This document shows, in pieces, positions 7,924 through 16,390 of a DNA stretch of 64,000 nucleotides. The position numbers and the translations under genes are program-made. Below the pieces are notes generated by a model. That model did no database searches. It had not been told where the DNA came from and saw only the letters and a list, made by a program, of their open reading frames with translations. The stretch lies in assembly GCA_903887775.1 (NCBI GenBank), contig CAISRB010000019.1:124001-188000 (forward strand), read 5' to 3'. Source of the stretch: an uncultured Bacteroidales bacterium. GTDB lineage: Bacteria; Bacteroidota; Bacteroidia; Bacteroidales; FEN-979. Numbering within the stretch: the stretch's first letter is position 1; each line of letters opens with the position of its first letter.

Positions 7924-10857
7924 ATGAGGAAATATACCAGCGCGGGAATTCTGATCATTTCATTATTCCTGATTGCCTGTTCAGATCAGAAAAAACAAGC
8001 TGCCGATTATGTTAATCCCTTTCTCGGGACCGGCGGGCACGGGCATACTTATCCCGGGGTCAGCCTTCCTTTTGGTATGATACAGCTTAGCCCCGACACC
8101 CGAATGGAGGGTTGGGATGCTTGCTCCGCCTATCACAACAGCGATTCGGTGATTTATGGATTCAGCCATACACACCTCAGCGGTACAGGATGTTCCGACT
8201 ATGGGGATATACTTGTAATGCCTGTTAACGGACCGGCTGTTTTGGATAATTATGGCTTCCGTTCAAAATTCAGGAAGACGACCGAAAAAGCGAGGCCCGG
8301 TTATTATGAAGTCGAACTTGATGCGCCCGGAGTAAAAGCCTCGCTTACATCGACACTAAGGACGGGCATGCACCGGTATGAATATAAAAATCCAGGCCAG
8401 GCCGGCCTGGTATTGGACCTTAAGCACAGGGACCTTGTACTTGATTCAAGGCTTAAGATCAACAGAGATGATGAAATTGAGGGAATGAGGGTTTCAAAGG
8501 CCTGGGCATCGAAACAAATCCTGTACTTTGTGATAAAATTTTCAAGACCGTTTTTAACATTCAGGGTCAGGAACGGAAATGAAATATCAGGGAGTGCAAA
8601 AGATTTCAGAGGCAATGACATCAAGGCGGAATTCAATTTCAACCTGAAAAAAGGAGAGCCCTTATTGCTTAAAATCGGCATTTCAGCAATCAGTACAGAT
8701 GGTGCGAGAAGGAACCTTGAGAAGGAGAACCCTGGCTGGGATTTTGAAGCAACAGCAAAGCAGGCCCGGGATATATGGAATAAAGAATTAGGTAAGATAA
8801 TTGTTGAAGGCGGAAGCAGCGATCAAAAAACCGTTTTCTATACCGCGCTTTACCATGCGATGCTGAACCCCAACCTTTACATGGATGTGGATGGACAGTA
8901 TCTTGGGAGGGATTTGAAAGCCCATGCTGCCGCGGGCTTTGATTATTATACAGTATTTTCGTTATGGGATACATACAGGGCTGAACATCCCCTGCTTACG
9001 ATCCTTGACCGGAAGCGGACCAATGATTTCATTAATACGTTTCTTAAGGAATACCAGGAAGGTGGGAAGCTTCCCGTATGGGAGCTTTCATCGAACGAAA
9101 CAGGCTGCATGATAGGTTACCATTCGGTGCCTGTGATTGCGGATGCCTATCTGAAAGGCATTCAGGGGTTTGATACAGAACTGGCGCTGAAAGCCATGAA
9201 ACATAGTGCTGAGCAGGATGAGCTTGGACTGAAATATTATAAAACACTGGGCTATATCCCATCGGACCGTGAAGGTGAGTCAGTTTCAAAGACCCTTGAA
9301 TATGCCTATGATGACTGGTGCATAGCCCGGATGGCCAAAGCGCTTCTCAAAACAGATGATTACAATACGTATATCCGGCGTGCACAGTATTATAAAAACC
9401 TGTTTGACGAAACGACAGGGTTTATGCGTGCTAAAACGAAGGCCGGATGGTTCACGCCTTTTGATCCGTCGGAAGTGAATTTCAATTATACAGAAGCCAA
9501 TGCATGGCAATACAGCTTCTATGTGCCCCAGGACATCAGCGGGCTTATGGATCTGATGGGAGGCCGGGAAAAGTTTGCACTGAAACTTAATGCCCTTTTT
9601 ACTGCAGCTTCAGCAACATCAGGCCGGGAGCAGGCTGATATCTCCGGGATGATAGGCCAGTATGCACAGGGTAATGAACCAAGCCATCATATGGCCTACC
9701 TGTATGATTATGCGGGAAAACCATGGAAAACCCAGGAAATGGTCCACCGTATCATATATGGCTTATACAGGAATGATCCGGACGGCCTATGCGGGAATGA
9801 GGATTGCGGCCAGATGAGTGCATGGTATGTGCTCAGTGCAATGGGTTTTTACCCTGTTGTTCCCGGCTCGGAAGTGTATGCAATCGGAACGCCATTATTC
9901 CCAAAAGTGTCCATCCGTCTTGAAAACGGTAAAACGTTTACAATTGAGGCAAAAAACATCAGCAGTCATAAGTATTATATAAATTCATCATCTTTGAATG
10001 GTAAGTCTTACAATAAATGTTTCATAACCCATTCCGATATCATGCAGGGAGGGACACTGAGTTTTACAATGTCATCGGAACCTGACACGACTTGGGGATG
10101 CAGTGAAGGAGCTTTTCCCGTGTCTTCCATTACCGACGGCCTGATCACCCCTGTTCCGGCGGTGGAAAATGCCGGGCAGACTTTTATGGATTCAGCTATG
10201 CCGGCACTCACCTGCCCTGTAAAAGGTGCAAAGATCTATTATACTCTTGACGGCAAGGACCCGGATGAAAAATACGGAATCTATTCAAAACCTTTGACAG
10301 TCAAAACAACTACAAGCCTGAAAGCCTTTGCAGTTGCACCCGGGCTTGAAAAAAGCTTTATGACCGGGGCGCAATTTATAAAGATACCCGATCACAGGAA
10401 AATTACACTACACACAAAATATTCAGGGCAGTATTCAGCCGGAGGAGATATTGCGCTTATTGATTTTATCAGGGGAGGTGATAATTTTAATACCGGCGGA
10501 TGGCAGGGGTATGAAGGATCGGATGTGGAAGCCGTTGTTGACCTTCAGACTTTGAAAAATATACATGAACTCTCGCTGGGCTGTTACCAGGACCAGGGAT
10601 CCTGGATCTTTATGCCCCTTGAAGTGAAATTTGCGGTCTCTGCCGATAATAAAAACTTTATAGAGCTCCCTGCTGTTAAAAATAAGGTAAGCGAAAGGAC
10701 AAATGGCACTGTGATCAGGGATTTCAGTGTTAAGCTGAATCAAAAACCAGTAAGGTATATCAGGGTGCAGGCAGTGAACAGGGGCAGTTGCCCTGCCTGG
10801 CATCCGGGTGCAGGTAAAAAAGCCTGGGTCTTTGTTGATGAAATAGTTATCAAATGA
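7924..10857 (+). CDS. GH92 alpha-mannosidase lipoprotein with C-terminal sugar-binding-like domains
   Basis: 977 residues. A lipoprotein signal ends in the lipobox LIAC (Cys19). The GH92 fold begins with DYVNPFLGTGGHGHTYPG and contains the paired Ca2+ and acid/base regions, including NEPSHHMAYLYDYAG and GNEDCGQMSAWYV. About residues 745-820 resemble the chitobiase/beta-hexosaminidase C-terminal domain (IYYTLDGKDP), and the last ~130 residues look like an F5/8-type discoidin domain. GH92 enzymes are Ca2+-dependent exo-alpha-mannosidases acting on N-glycans or yeast mannan. Operon with the beta-mannosidase 8 bases upstream; its stop overlaps the start of the EamA gene (ATGA). Confidence 0.93.
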   Translation: MRKYTSAGILIISLFLIACSDQKKQAADYVNPFLGTGGHGHTYPGVSLPFGMIQLSPDTRMEGWDACSAYHNSDSVIYGFSHTHLSGTGCSDYGDILVMPVNGPAVLDNYGFRSKFRKTTEKARPGYYEVELDAPGVKASLTSTLRTGMHRYEYKNPGQAGLVLDLKHRDLVLDSRLKINRDDEIEGMRVSKAWASKQILYFVIKFSRPFLTFRVRNGNEISGSAKDFRGNDIKAEFNFNLKKGEPLLLKIGISAISTDGARRNLEKENPGWDFEATAKQARDIWNKELGKIIVEGGSSDQKTVFYTALYHAMLNPNLYMDVDGQYLGRDLKAHAAAGFDYYTVFSLWDTYRAEHPLLTILDRKRTNDFINTFLKEYQEGGKLPVWELSSNETGCMIGYHSVPVIADAYLKGIQGFDTELALKAMKHSAEQDELGLKYYKTLGYIPSDREGESVSKTLEYAYDDWCIARMAKALLKTDDYNTYIRRAQYYKNLFDETTGFMRAKTKAGWFTPFDPSEVNFNYTEANAWQYSFYVPQDISGLMDLMGGREKFALKLNALFTAASATSGREQADISGMIGQYAQGNEPSHHMAYLYDYAGKPWKTQEMVHRIIYGLYRNDPDGLCGNEDCGQMSAWYVLSAMGFYPVVPGSEVYAIGTPLFPKVSIRLENGKTFTIEAKNISSHKYYINSSSLNGKSYNKCFITHSDIMQGGTLSFTMSSEPDTTWGCSEGAFPVSSITDGLITPVPAVENAGQTFMDSAMPALTCPVKGAKIYYTLDGKDPDEKYGIYSKPLTVKTTTSLKAFAVAPGLEKSFMTGAQFIKIPDHRKITLHTKYSGQYSAGGDIALIDFIRGGDNFNTGGWQGYEGSDVEAVVDLQTLKNIHELSLGCYQDQGSWIFMPLEVKFAVSADNKNFIELPAVKNKVSERTNGTVIRDFSVKLNQKPVRYIRVQAVNRGSCPAWHPGAGKKAWVFVDEIVIK

Positions 10858-11744
10858 TCACTGCGAAAGTAAAAGCCGATCTTATCCTGTTACTTGCCGC
10901 GGCAATCTGGGGATTCGCCTTTGTTGCGCAAAGGGTTGGAATGGATTATGTTGGTCCGTTTACCTATAACGGGGTCAGGTTTTCGCTGGGCGTGCTGGTT
11001 CTGCTGCCGTTTTTTTACAAAAGGCTCATTAAGGGAAAGCCGATGCTGTTTACCGGCAGCCCTGCCGGCCGCCGTAAGATAATAATGGGAAGCCTGCTCA
11101 CCGGCCTTTTCCTTTTTACAGGCGTCGCACTGCAACAGCTTGGCCTTCAGAAAACGACGGCGGGCAAAGCCGGCTTTCTTACAGAACTTTATGTTGCATT
11201 TGTTCCTGTGATTGGTTTGTTTCTGGGACAAAAAAGCAATTGGTATATCTGGGCAGGCGTATTGCTTTCAATGATCGGTCTTTATTTTCTTAGCGTTACA
11301 AAGGGATTCAGCCTTGCCCCGGGTGACTCTCTTCTGCTGATGTGTTCTTTCGTTTTCACATTCCACGTACTGATCATAGGCTGGCTTTCACCTCAGATGG
11401 ATTCCATACTTCTTGCAGTTATTCAGTTCTCGATCACGGCTTTCATCAATCTTTGCGTTGCATTCTCGGTCGAGATCATAAGTATGGCCAAAATCCTTGA
11501 AGCATGGCTCCCGATCTGTTACGGAGGCATACTTTCGGTAGGGCTGGCCTATACCCTCCAGATCATTGCACAAAAAACCGCCCACCCGGCATACGTGAGC
11601 ATTATCCTCGGGCTGGAAGCTGTATTTGCCGTTATAGGCGGCATGCTCCTCCTCGGTGAGACCCTGAGCCTGCGCATGTTCGCCGGTTGCCTGTTAATGC
11701 TTTCGGGAACTGTGGTGGTGCAGTTGAAAGGGAAATCCACATGA
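10854..11744 (+). CDS. EamA/DMT family transporter
   Basis: 296 residues with ten predicted membrane helices arranged as two EamA repeats (about 8-145 and 155-292). Typical features are the AAIWGFAFVAQR start, a GLTAGKA-like central loop, and the second-repeat ending LLGETLSLRMFAGCLLMLSG. Members export metabolites or amino acids through the inner membrane. The start codon overlaps the GH92 stop by 4 bases, so the two are translationally coupled. Substrate cannot be inferred. Confidence 0.88.
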   Translation: MITAKVKADLILLLAAAIWGFAFVAQRVGMDYVGPFTYNGVRFSLGVLVLLPFFYKRLIKGKPMLFTGSPAGRRKIIMGSLLTGLFLFTGVALQQLGLQKTTAGKAGFLTELYVAFVPVIGLFLGQKSNWYIWAGVLLSMIGLYFLSVTKGFSLAPGDSLLLMCSFVFTFHVLIIGWLSPQMDSILLAVIQFSITAFINLCVAFSVEIISMAKILEAWLPICYGGILSVGLAYTLQIIAQKTAHPAYVSIILGLEAVFAVIGGMLLLGETLSLRMFAGCLLMLSGTVVVQLKGKST

Positions 11745-11793
11745 AGAAACAAGGGATTAACGATTAATCAATCAACAAATAATCATTCAGTCA

Positions 11794-13131
11794 ATGAAAA
11801 ACTTTTCAATTTTTGCGCTCCTTCTCCTCCTCCCCTGCCTGGTTGCAGCCCAGGATAAGACTTCCCCGGCCAATGCAGCCAGCAACGTACCCGGGCAATT
11901 CGATGAATACTTTCTCAATAAAACACTGAGGATTGATTATTTCCTCGCCGGGAACAATTCTGAAGAAAACGTTTTTTTCAGGGAGATGAGGGAAGAACCT
12001 TATTACGGCGGGCCTCACCATGACCTGGCAGCTCTGAAGAATACAGGGTCATACCGTTATATACTTGTTGATTCCGCTTCAGGAAAAATTTTATTTGCAA
12101 AAGGATTCAGCAGCCTTTTCCAGGAGTGGAGGGGAACGCCGGAGGCAAAACAGATCCGCCGGGCATTCCCAATGGTTGCTACCATGCCTTTTCCTAATAA
12201 AACGATGAATTTCCTGATCGAGAAAAGGTCTTATGAAACCGGTTTGTTTGAAAAAATGTTTGAAATGAAACTCAGGCCCGATGATTATTTTATTCTGAAG
12301 GACAGCATTCACCGGCTTAAAGTTGAAAAACTGAAATACTCAGGATCTCCTGAAGATCACGTTGATATTGCATTTATGGCCGAGGGTTATACTGAAACGG
12401 AAATGCCTAAATTCTTAGAGGATGCCCGTTCAATGGCTGATTATTTTATGTCGGTTGATCCATACAGCAGCTTTCGCGACAAATTCAATTTTTATGCAAT
12501 CATGTCGGCCTCGGATGAATCAGGGGTTACAATACCGGGGAAGGATCTGTATGTGAATACCAACATTCACAGCAGCTTTTATACCTTTGATATGGACCGT
12601 TATCTTACCAGTTTTGACACGAAGACGATTTATGATATTGCGGCCAATGTCCCTTATGATGCAATATTTGTCCTCGTGAACTCGAAGCGTTACGGAGGCG
12701 GTGGTTTTTTTAATCATTACTGTGAAGGGACTGTCGACAACCAGTTTTCGAAGGTTGTTGCAATCCATGAATTCGGGCACTCCTTTGCCGGGCTTGCTGA
12801 TGAGTATTACGATGCAGAAGTCACGTATTCTGACTTCTATAACCTTAAGGTTGAGCCCTGGGAGCCTAATCTGACCACCAATGTTGATTTTGCTTCGAAA
12901 TGGAAAGCAATGATGTCCGACAGTATTCCAATTCCGACGCCCAGGATACAAAAATACAGGGATGTGACCGGCATGTTTGAAGGAGGTGGCTATTCAGGAA
13001 AAGGGGTCTACAGCCCGGGCATGGACTGCAGGATGAAGTCGAACGATGCCAAAGGATTTTGCCCTGTTTGCAGCAAGGCCATTATTACAATGATAATGTA
13101 CTATACAGAACAAGCAGGAAACGGTAAATAA
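11794..13131 (+). CDS. Secreted M64 family metallopeptidase (IgA-peptidase-like)
   Basis: 445 residues. Signal peptide MKNFSIF plus a Leu-rich core ending in VAAQ. An N-terminal beta domain (about 35-165) matches the usual M64 N-terminal domain; the peptidase domain carries the zinc motif HEFGHSFAGLADEYY starting at residue 325 (HExxHxxxGxxDE). A Cys pair near the C-terminus (CRMKS and FCPVCSKA) is also conserved in the family. Cleaves extracellular proteins; the founding member cut the IgA hinge but most members are general. It lies just upstream of the glycyl-radical pair, which may use hydroxyproline from protein breakdown (inference). Confidence 0.9.
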   Translation: MKNFSIFALLLLLPCLVAAQDKTSPANAASNVPGQFDEYFLNKTLRIDYFLAGNNSEENVFFREMREEPYYGGPHHDLAALKNTGSYRYILVDSASGKILFAKGFSSLFQEWRGTPEAKQIRRAFPMVATMPFPNKTMNFLIEKRSYETGLFEKMFEMKLRPDDYFILKDSIHRLKVEKLKYSGSPEDHVDIAFMAEGYTETEMPKFLEDARSMADYFMSVDPYSSFRDKFNFYAIMSASDESGVTIPGKDLYVNTNIHSSFYTFDMDRYLTSFDTKTIYDIAANVPYDAIFVLVNSKRYGGGGFFNHYCEGTVDNQFSKVVAIHEFGHSFAGLADEYYDAEVTYSDFYNLKVEPWEPNLTTNVDFASKWKAMMSDSIPIPTPRIQKYRDVTGMFEGGGYSGKGVYSPGMDCRMKSNDAKGFCPVCSKAIITMIMYYTEQAGNGK

Positions 13132-13169
13132 CGGGTTTCCGGGTGGCTGGTAATTGCATCCGGGTAAAG

Positions 13170-13970
13170 ATGATGAAAGGACTTGTTTTTGATATCAGGA
13201 GGTTTACGGTTCATGACGGGCCAGGGATCCGGAGTACGGTCTTTTTAAAGGGCTGCCCTCTCTCCTGCTCCTGGTGCCATAACCCGGAAAGCCAGAGCGG
13301 ACTTCCTGAGACTAGTATTAAAATATTTCCCCTGGAAGGCAGGAAATTCAGGGAGGAAGAGGTAAGCGGTAAGTGGATGACCGTTGAGGAGGTCCTTAAC
13401 GAAGTGGAAAAGGACAGGGTTTTTTATGACGAATCAGGCGGGGGAGTCACCATTTCAGGAGGAGAACCAACATTCCAGCCTGAATTCCTGCTTTCACTTT
13501 TCAAAGCGCTGAAATCAAAAGGTCTTCATACAGCATTGGATACCTGCGGATATACCTCATGGGAGAACCTCTCACTGACGATGAATTATGCAGATTTGTA
13601 TCTTTATGATCTGAAACTTTTAGATGACAAACAGCATTTTATGTATACAGGGGTTTCAAATAAGCTTATCCTTGACAATATGCAAAAGCTGGCCAGGTCT
13701 GGGAAACGGATCATTGTCCGCCTGCCTGTAATACCCGGGATCAGCGACACCGATGAGTTTTTCAGTGCACTGCGGACGTTTCTGGGCAAAATGAAGCCTG
13801 AAGTTAAGGAGATCAGCCTTCTTCCCTATCATGCAGCAGCAGCGAATAAATACAAGCGATTCGGCAAGGAAAATTTAATGAAAAATGTAAAAAGTATACC
13901 GAAAGAAGCTTTGTTTCAGCGGAAAAGTGAACTGGAGGCGATGGGATATTCAGTAAAAATCGGAGGATAA
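13170..13970 (+). CDS. Glycyl radical enzyme activase (radical SAM)
   Basis: 266 residues. The radical SAM cluster motif CxxxCxxC lies at C29, C33 and C36 (GCPLSCSWCHNPES), preceded by the FTVHDGPGIRSTVFLKG signature of pyruvate formate-lyase activases; SGGEPTFQPEF follows as the SAM-binding GGE motif. It uses SAM and a [4Fe-4S] cluster to install the glycyl radical on the HypD-like enzyme encoded 23 bases downstream. The Cys-rich ferredoxin insert found in many eliminase activases is absent, so only one cluster is likely. A GTG at 13143 is in frame, but the family begins at the Met at 13170 or 13173. Confidence 0.9.
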   Translation: MMKGLVFDIRRFTVHDGPGIRSTVFLKGCPLSCSWCHNPESQSGLPETSIKIFPLEGRKFREEEVSGKWMTVEEVLNEVEKDRVFYDESGGGVTISGGEPTFQPEFLLSLFKALKSKGLHTALDTCGYTSWENLSLTMNYADLYLYDLKLLDDKQHFMYTGVSNKLILDNMQKLARSGKRIIVRLPVIPGISDTDEFFSALRTFLGKMKPEVKEISLLPYHAAAANKYKRFGKENLMKNVKSIPKEALFQRKSELEAMGYSVKIGG

Positions 13971-13993
13971 ATATCATCAACGAAAGCAGATAT

Positions 13994-16357
13994 ATGACCG
14001 ATAGAATCAAAAAATTACGCGAACAAAGCCTGAATGCCATAAACCGCATCAGCGCCGAGCGTGCGGTTCTGGTAACAGAGTTTTACGAAACAGGCATAGA
14101 CCGAAAGGTTTCGGTGCCTGTAGGAAGGGCTATGGCATTTGACCATATTCTCCGGCATAAGGAAATATGCATAAACGAAGGGGAGCTCATCGTTGGCGAA
14201 CGCGGACCGGCTCCAAAGGCCTGCCCTACCTATCCTGAAATTTGTCTACATACTCTGGAAGACCTTGAGATCCTTGATACCCGTAAAAAAGTATCTTTCA
14301 AAGCCGATGATGAAGTCCGCAGGATATACAAAGAAAAAATCATTCCTTTCTGGAATGGCTGCAGCAACCGTGAGCGTATCATGAATCTGATGTCAGAGGA
14401 ATGGCTGAACGCTTATAAAGCCGGCGTATTTACTGAATTCCAGGAACAGAGGGCGCCGGGTCATACAGTGCTGGGCAGTAAGATATACAGCCTTGGCATG
14501 AACGACCTGATCAGGCAGATCAGCGAAGAAATAAGCAGGCTTGATTTCATCAATGACCCTATGGCATTTGAAAAACGCGAAGAACTCAAAGCCATGGAGA
14601 TCGCGGCTCATGCACTGATCATGTTTGCCGGTCGTCATGCAACCGAACTCAGAAACCTGGCTGAAACAGAGACTGATGAAGCCAGGGTGAAAGAACTGAA
14701 GGAGATGGCGGAGATCTGCAGCCTTGTACCCGCTCGTGCTCCCAGCACTTTCCATGAAGCCCTCCAGTATTACTGGTTTGTACACCTTGGTGTGATTACA
14801 GAGCTGAATACATGGGATTCATTCAACCCGGGCCGGCTCGATCAGCACCTGCTTCCTTTCTATATAAAAGGTCTTGAAGATGGCTCACTTACGAAAGAAA
14901 AGGCTGTTGAACTGTTACAGGGGTTCTGGATAAAATTCAACAACCATCCGGCACCTCCAAAAGTCGGCATTACAGCGCTTGAAAGCAATACGTATACTGA
15001 TTTTTGCCTGATCAACCTGGGTGGAGTGAAAACTGACGGTTCGGACGCAGTGAATGAACTCACCTTCATTTTACTTGATGTCATAGAGGAAATGCGGCTG
15101 CTTCAGCCGAGTTCGATGGTTCAGGTGAGTAAAAAGAACCCCGATAGTTTTATCAGCCGTACGCTTCAGATCACAAGGACCGGATTTGGCCAGCCTTCCT
15201 ATTTTAATACCGATGCTATCGTCCAGGAACTGATCCGGCAGGGAAAAAGCCTTGCCGATGCAAGGAATGGCGGGGCCAGCGGCTGTGTAGAGGCAGGTGC
15301 TTTCGGAACGGAAGCCTATATCCTTTCCGGATATTTTAACCTCGCTAAAGTCCTTGAACTGACCCTGAACAATGGATTTGACAACCGGACTCAGAAGCAG
15401 GTTGGCCTGGAAACCGGCAATCCTGAAGAATTCAGCTCTTTTGAAGCGCTGACCAGGGCATTTCAGCAACAACTTGAACACCTGACAGCCATCAAGATGC
15501 GTGGGAACAATATTATACACAGGATCTTTGCGGATTATATGCCCATGCCATTCCTCAGCCTTCTGATCGATGACTGTATACCAAACGGCATGGATTACAA
15601 TGCCGGGGGAGCCAGGTACAACACCACCTATGTCCAGGGTGTGGGCCTTGGAAGCATAACCGATTCGCTGACCGCCATAAAATATCATGTTTTCGAACAG
15701 AAGACCATTACAATGAAAGGCCTGCTGAAGGCACTCTCTGCGGATTTCGCAGATTTTGAGGAGTTCAGGAAAGAGCTGGTATATCATACGCCAAAATACG
15801 GGAATGATGACGATTATGCAGATGACCAGGCACGTTTAGTATTCAGGATGTTTTTTGAGGCAGTCGACGGAAGGCCCACTTCAATTGGCGGAAAACACCG
15901 GATCAACATGCTCCCGACCACATCGCATGTGTATTTTGGCAGTGTCATAGGGGCTTTGCCTGATGGAAGAAAAGCCGGGCAACCGCTTTCAGAAGGTATT
16001 TCTCCCTTCCAGGGGGCTGATCATAAAGGCCCCACTGCCGTGCTGAAGTCGGCAAGTAAAATAGACCATCTTCTGACCGGCGGCACCCTGCTGAACCAGA
16101 AATTCTCGCCTTCATTTTTTGAAGGGGATGAAGCAATCAGCAAACTCACGAGCCTTATCCGTTCCTGGTTCAGGATGGATGGTCACCATATACAATTCAA
16201 CGTGGTGAATGCGGCGACTCTCAGAGATGCACAGAAACATCCTGAAAAACACCGTGACCTGATAGTCCGTGTCGCAGGGTACAGTGATTATTTTAATGAC
16301 CTGGGCGAGGATCTTCAGAATGAGATCATCCGGAGGACAGAACACGAAGGAGTTTAA
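13994..16357 (+). CDS. hypD: Glycyl radical enzyme, trans-4-hydroxy-L-proline dehydratase type
   Basis: 787 residues, normal for the family. The thiyl Cys and general base Glu lie in SGCVEAG (C431, E433) and the radical Gly in RVAGYSD (G762). GCVE marks the dehydratase/lyase branch rather than PFL. Compared from memory with Clostridioides difficile HypD (C434, E436, G765, F152, H160, D278), the residues C431, E433, G762, F149, H157 and D275 are present at a constant offset of three, and EFQEQRAPGH and ELNTWDSFNPGRLDQH are nearly the same. HypD dehydrates trans-4-hydroxyproline to 1-pyrroline-5-carboxylate. The activase lies upstream. No proC nearby. Another GRE dehydratase role is possible but less likely. 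Confidence 0.85.
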   Translation: MTDRIKKLREQSLNAINRISAERAVLVTEFYETGIDRKVSVPVGRAMAFDHILRHKEICINEGELIVGERGPAPKACPTYPEICLHTLEDLEILDTRKKVSFKADDEVRRIYKEKIIPFWNGCSNRERIMNLMSEEWLNAYKAGVFTEFQEQRAPGHTVLGSKIYSLGMNDLIRQISEEISRLDFINDPMAFEKREELKAMEIAAHALIMFAGRHATELRNLAETETDEARVKELKEMAEICSLVPARAPSTFHEALQYYWFVHLGVITELNTWDSFNPGRLDQHLLPFYIKGLEDGSLTKEKAVELLQGFWIKFNNHPAPPKVGITALESNTYTDFCLINLGGVKTDGSDAVNELTFILLDVIEEMRLLQPSSMVQVSKKNPDSFISRTLQITRTGFGQPSYFNTDAIVQELIRQGKSLADARNGGASGCVEAGAFGTEAYILSGYFNLAKVLELTLNNGFDNRTQKQVGLETGNPEEFSSFEALTRAFQQQLEHLTAIKMRGNNIIHRIFADYMPMPFLSLLIDDCIPNGMDYNAGGARYNTTYVQGVGLGSITDSLTAIKYHVFEQKTITMKGLLKALSADFADFEEFRKELVYHTPKYGNDDDYADDQARLVFRMFFEAVDGRPTSIGGKHRINMLPTTSHVYFGSVIGALPDGRKAGQPLSEGISPFQGADHKGPTAVLKSASKIDHLLTGGTLLNQKFSPSFFEGDEAISKLTSLIRSWFRMDGHHIQFNVVNAATLRDAQKHPEKHRDLIVRVAGYSDYFNDLGEDLQNEIIRRTEHEGV

Positions 16358-16390
16358 CCAATCCGGCCAATGCCGGCAATTCAAACGCAA

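Noticed and set aside
15071-15787. Long minus-strand frame opposite hypD
   Set aside because: Shadow of the firmly identified glycyl radical enzyme gene.
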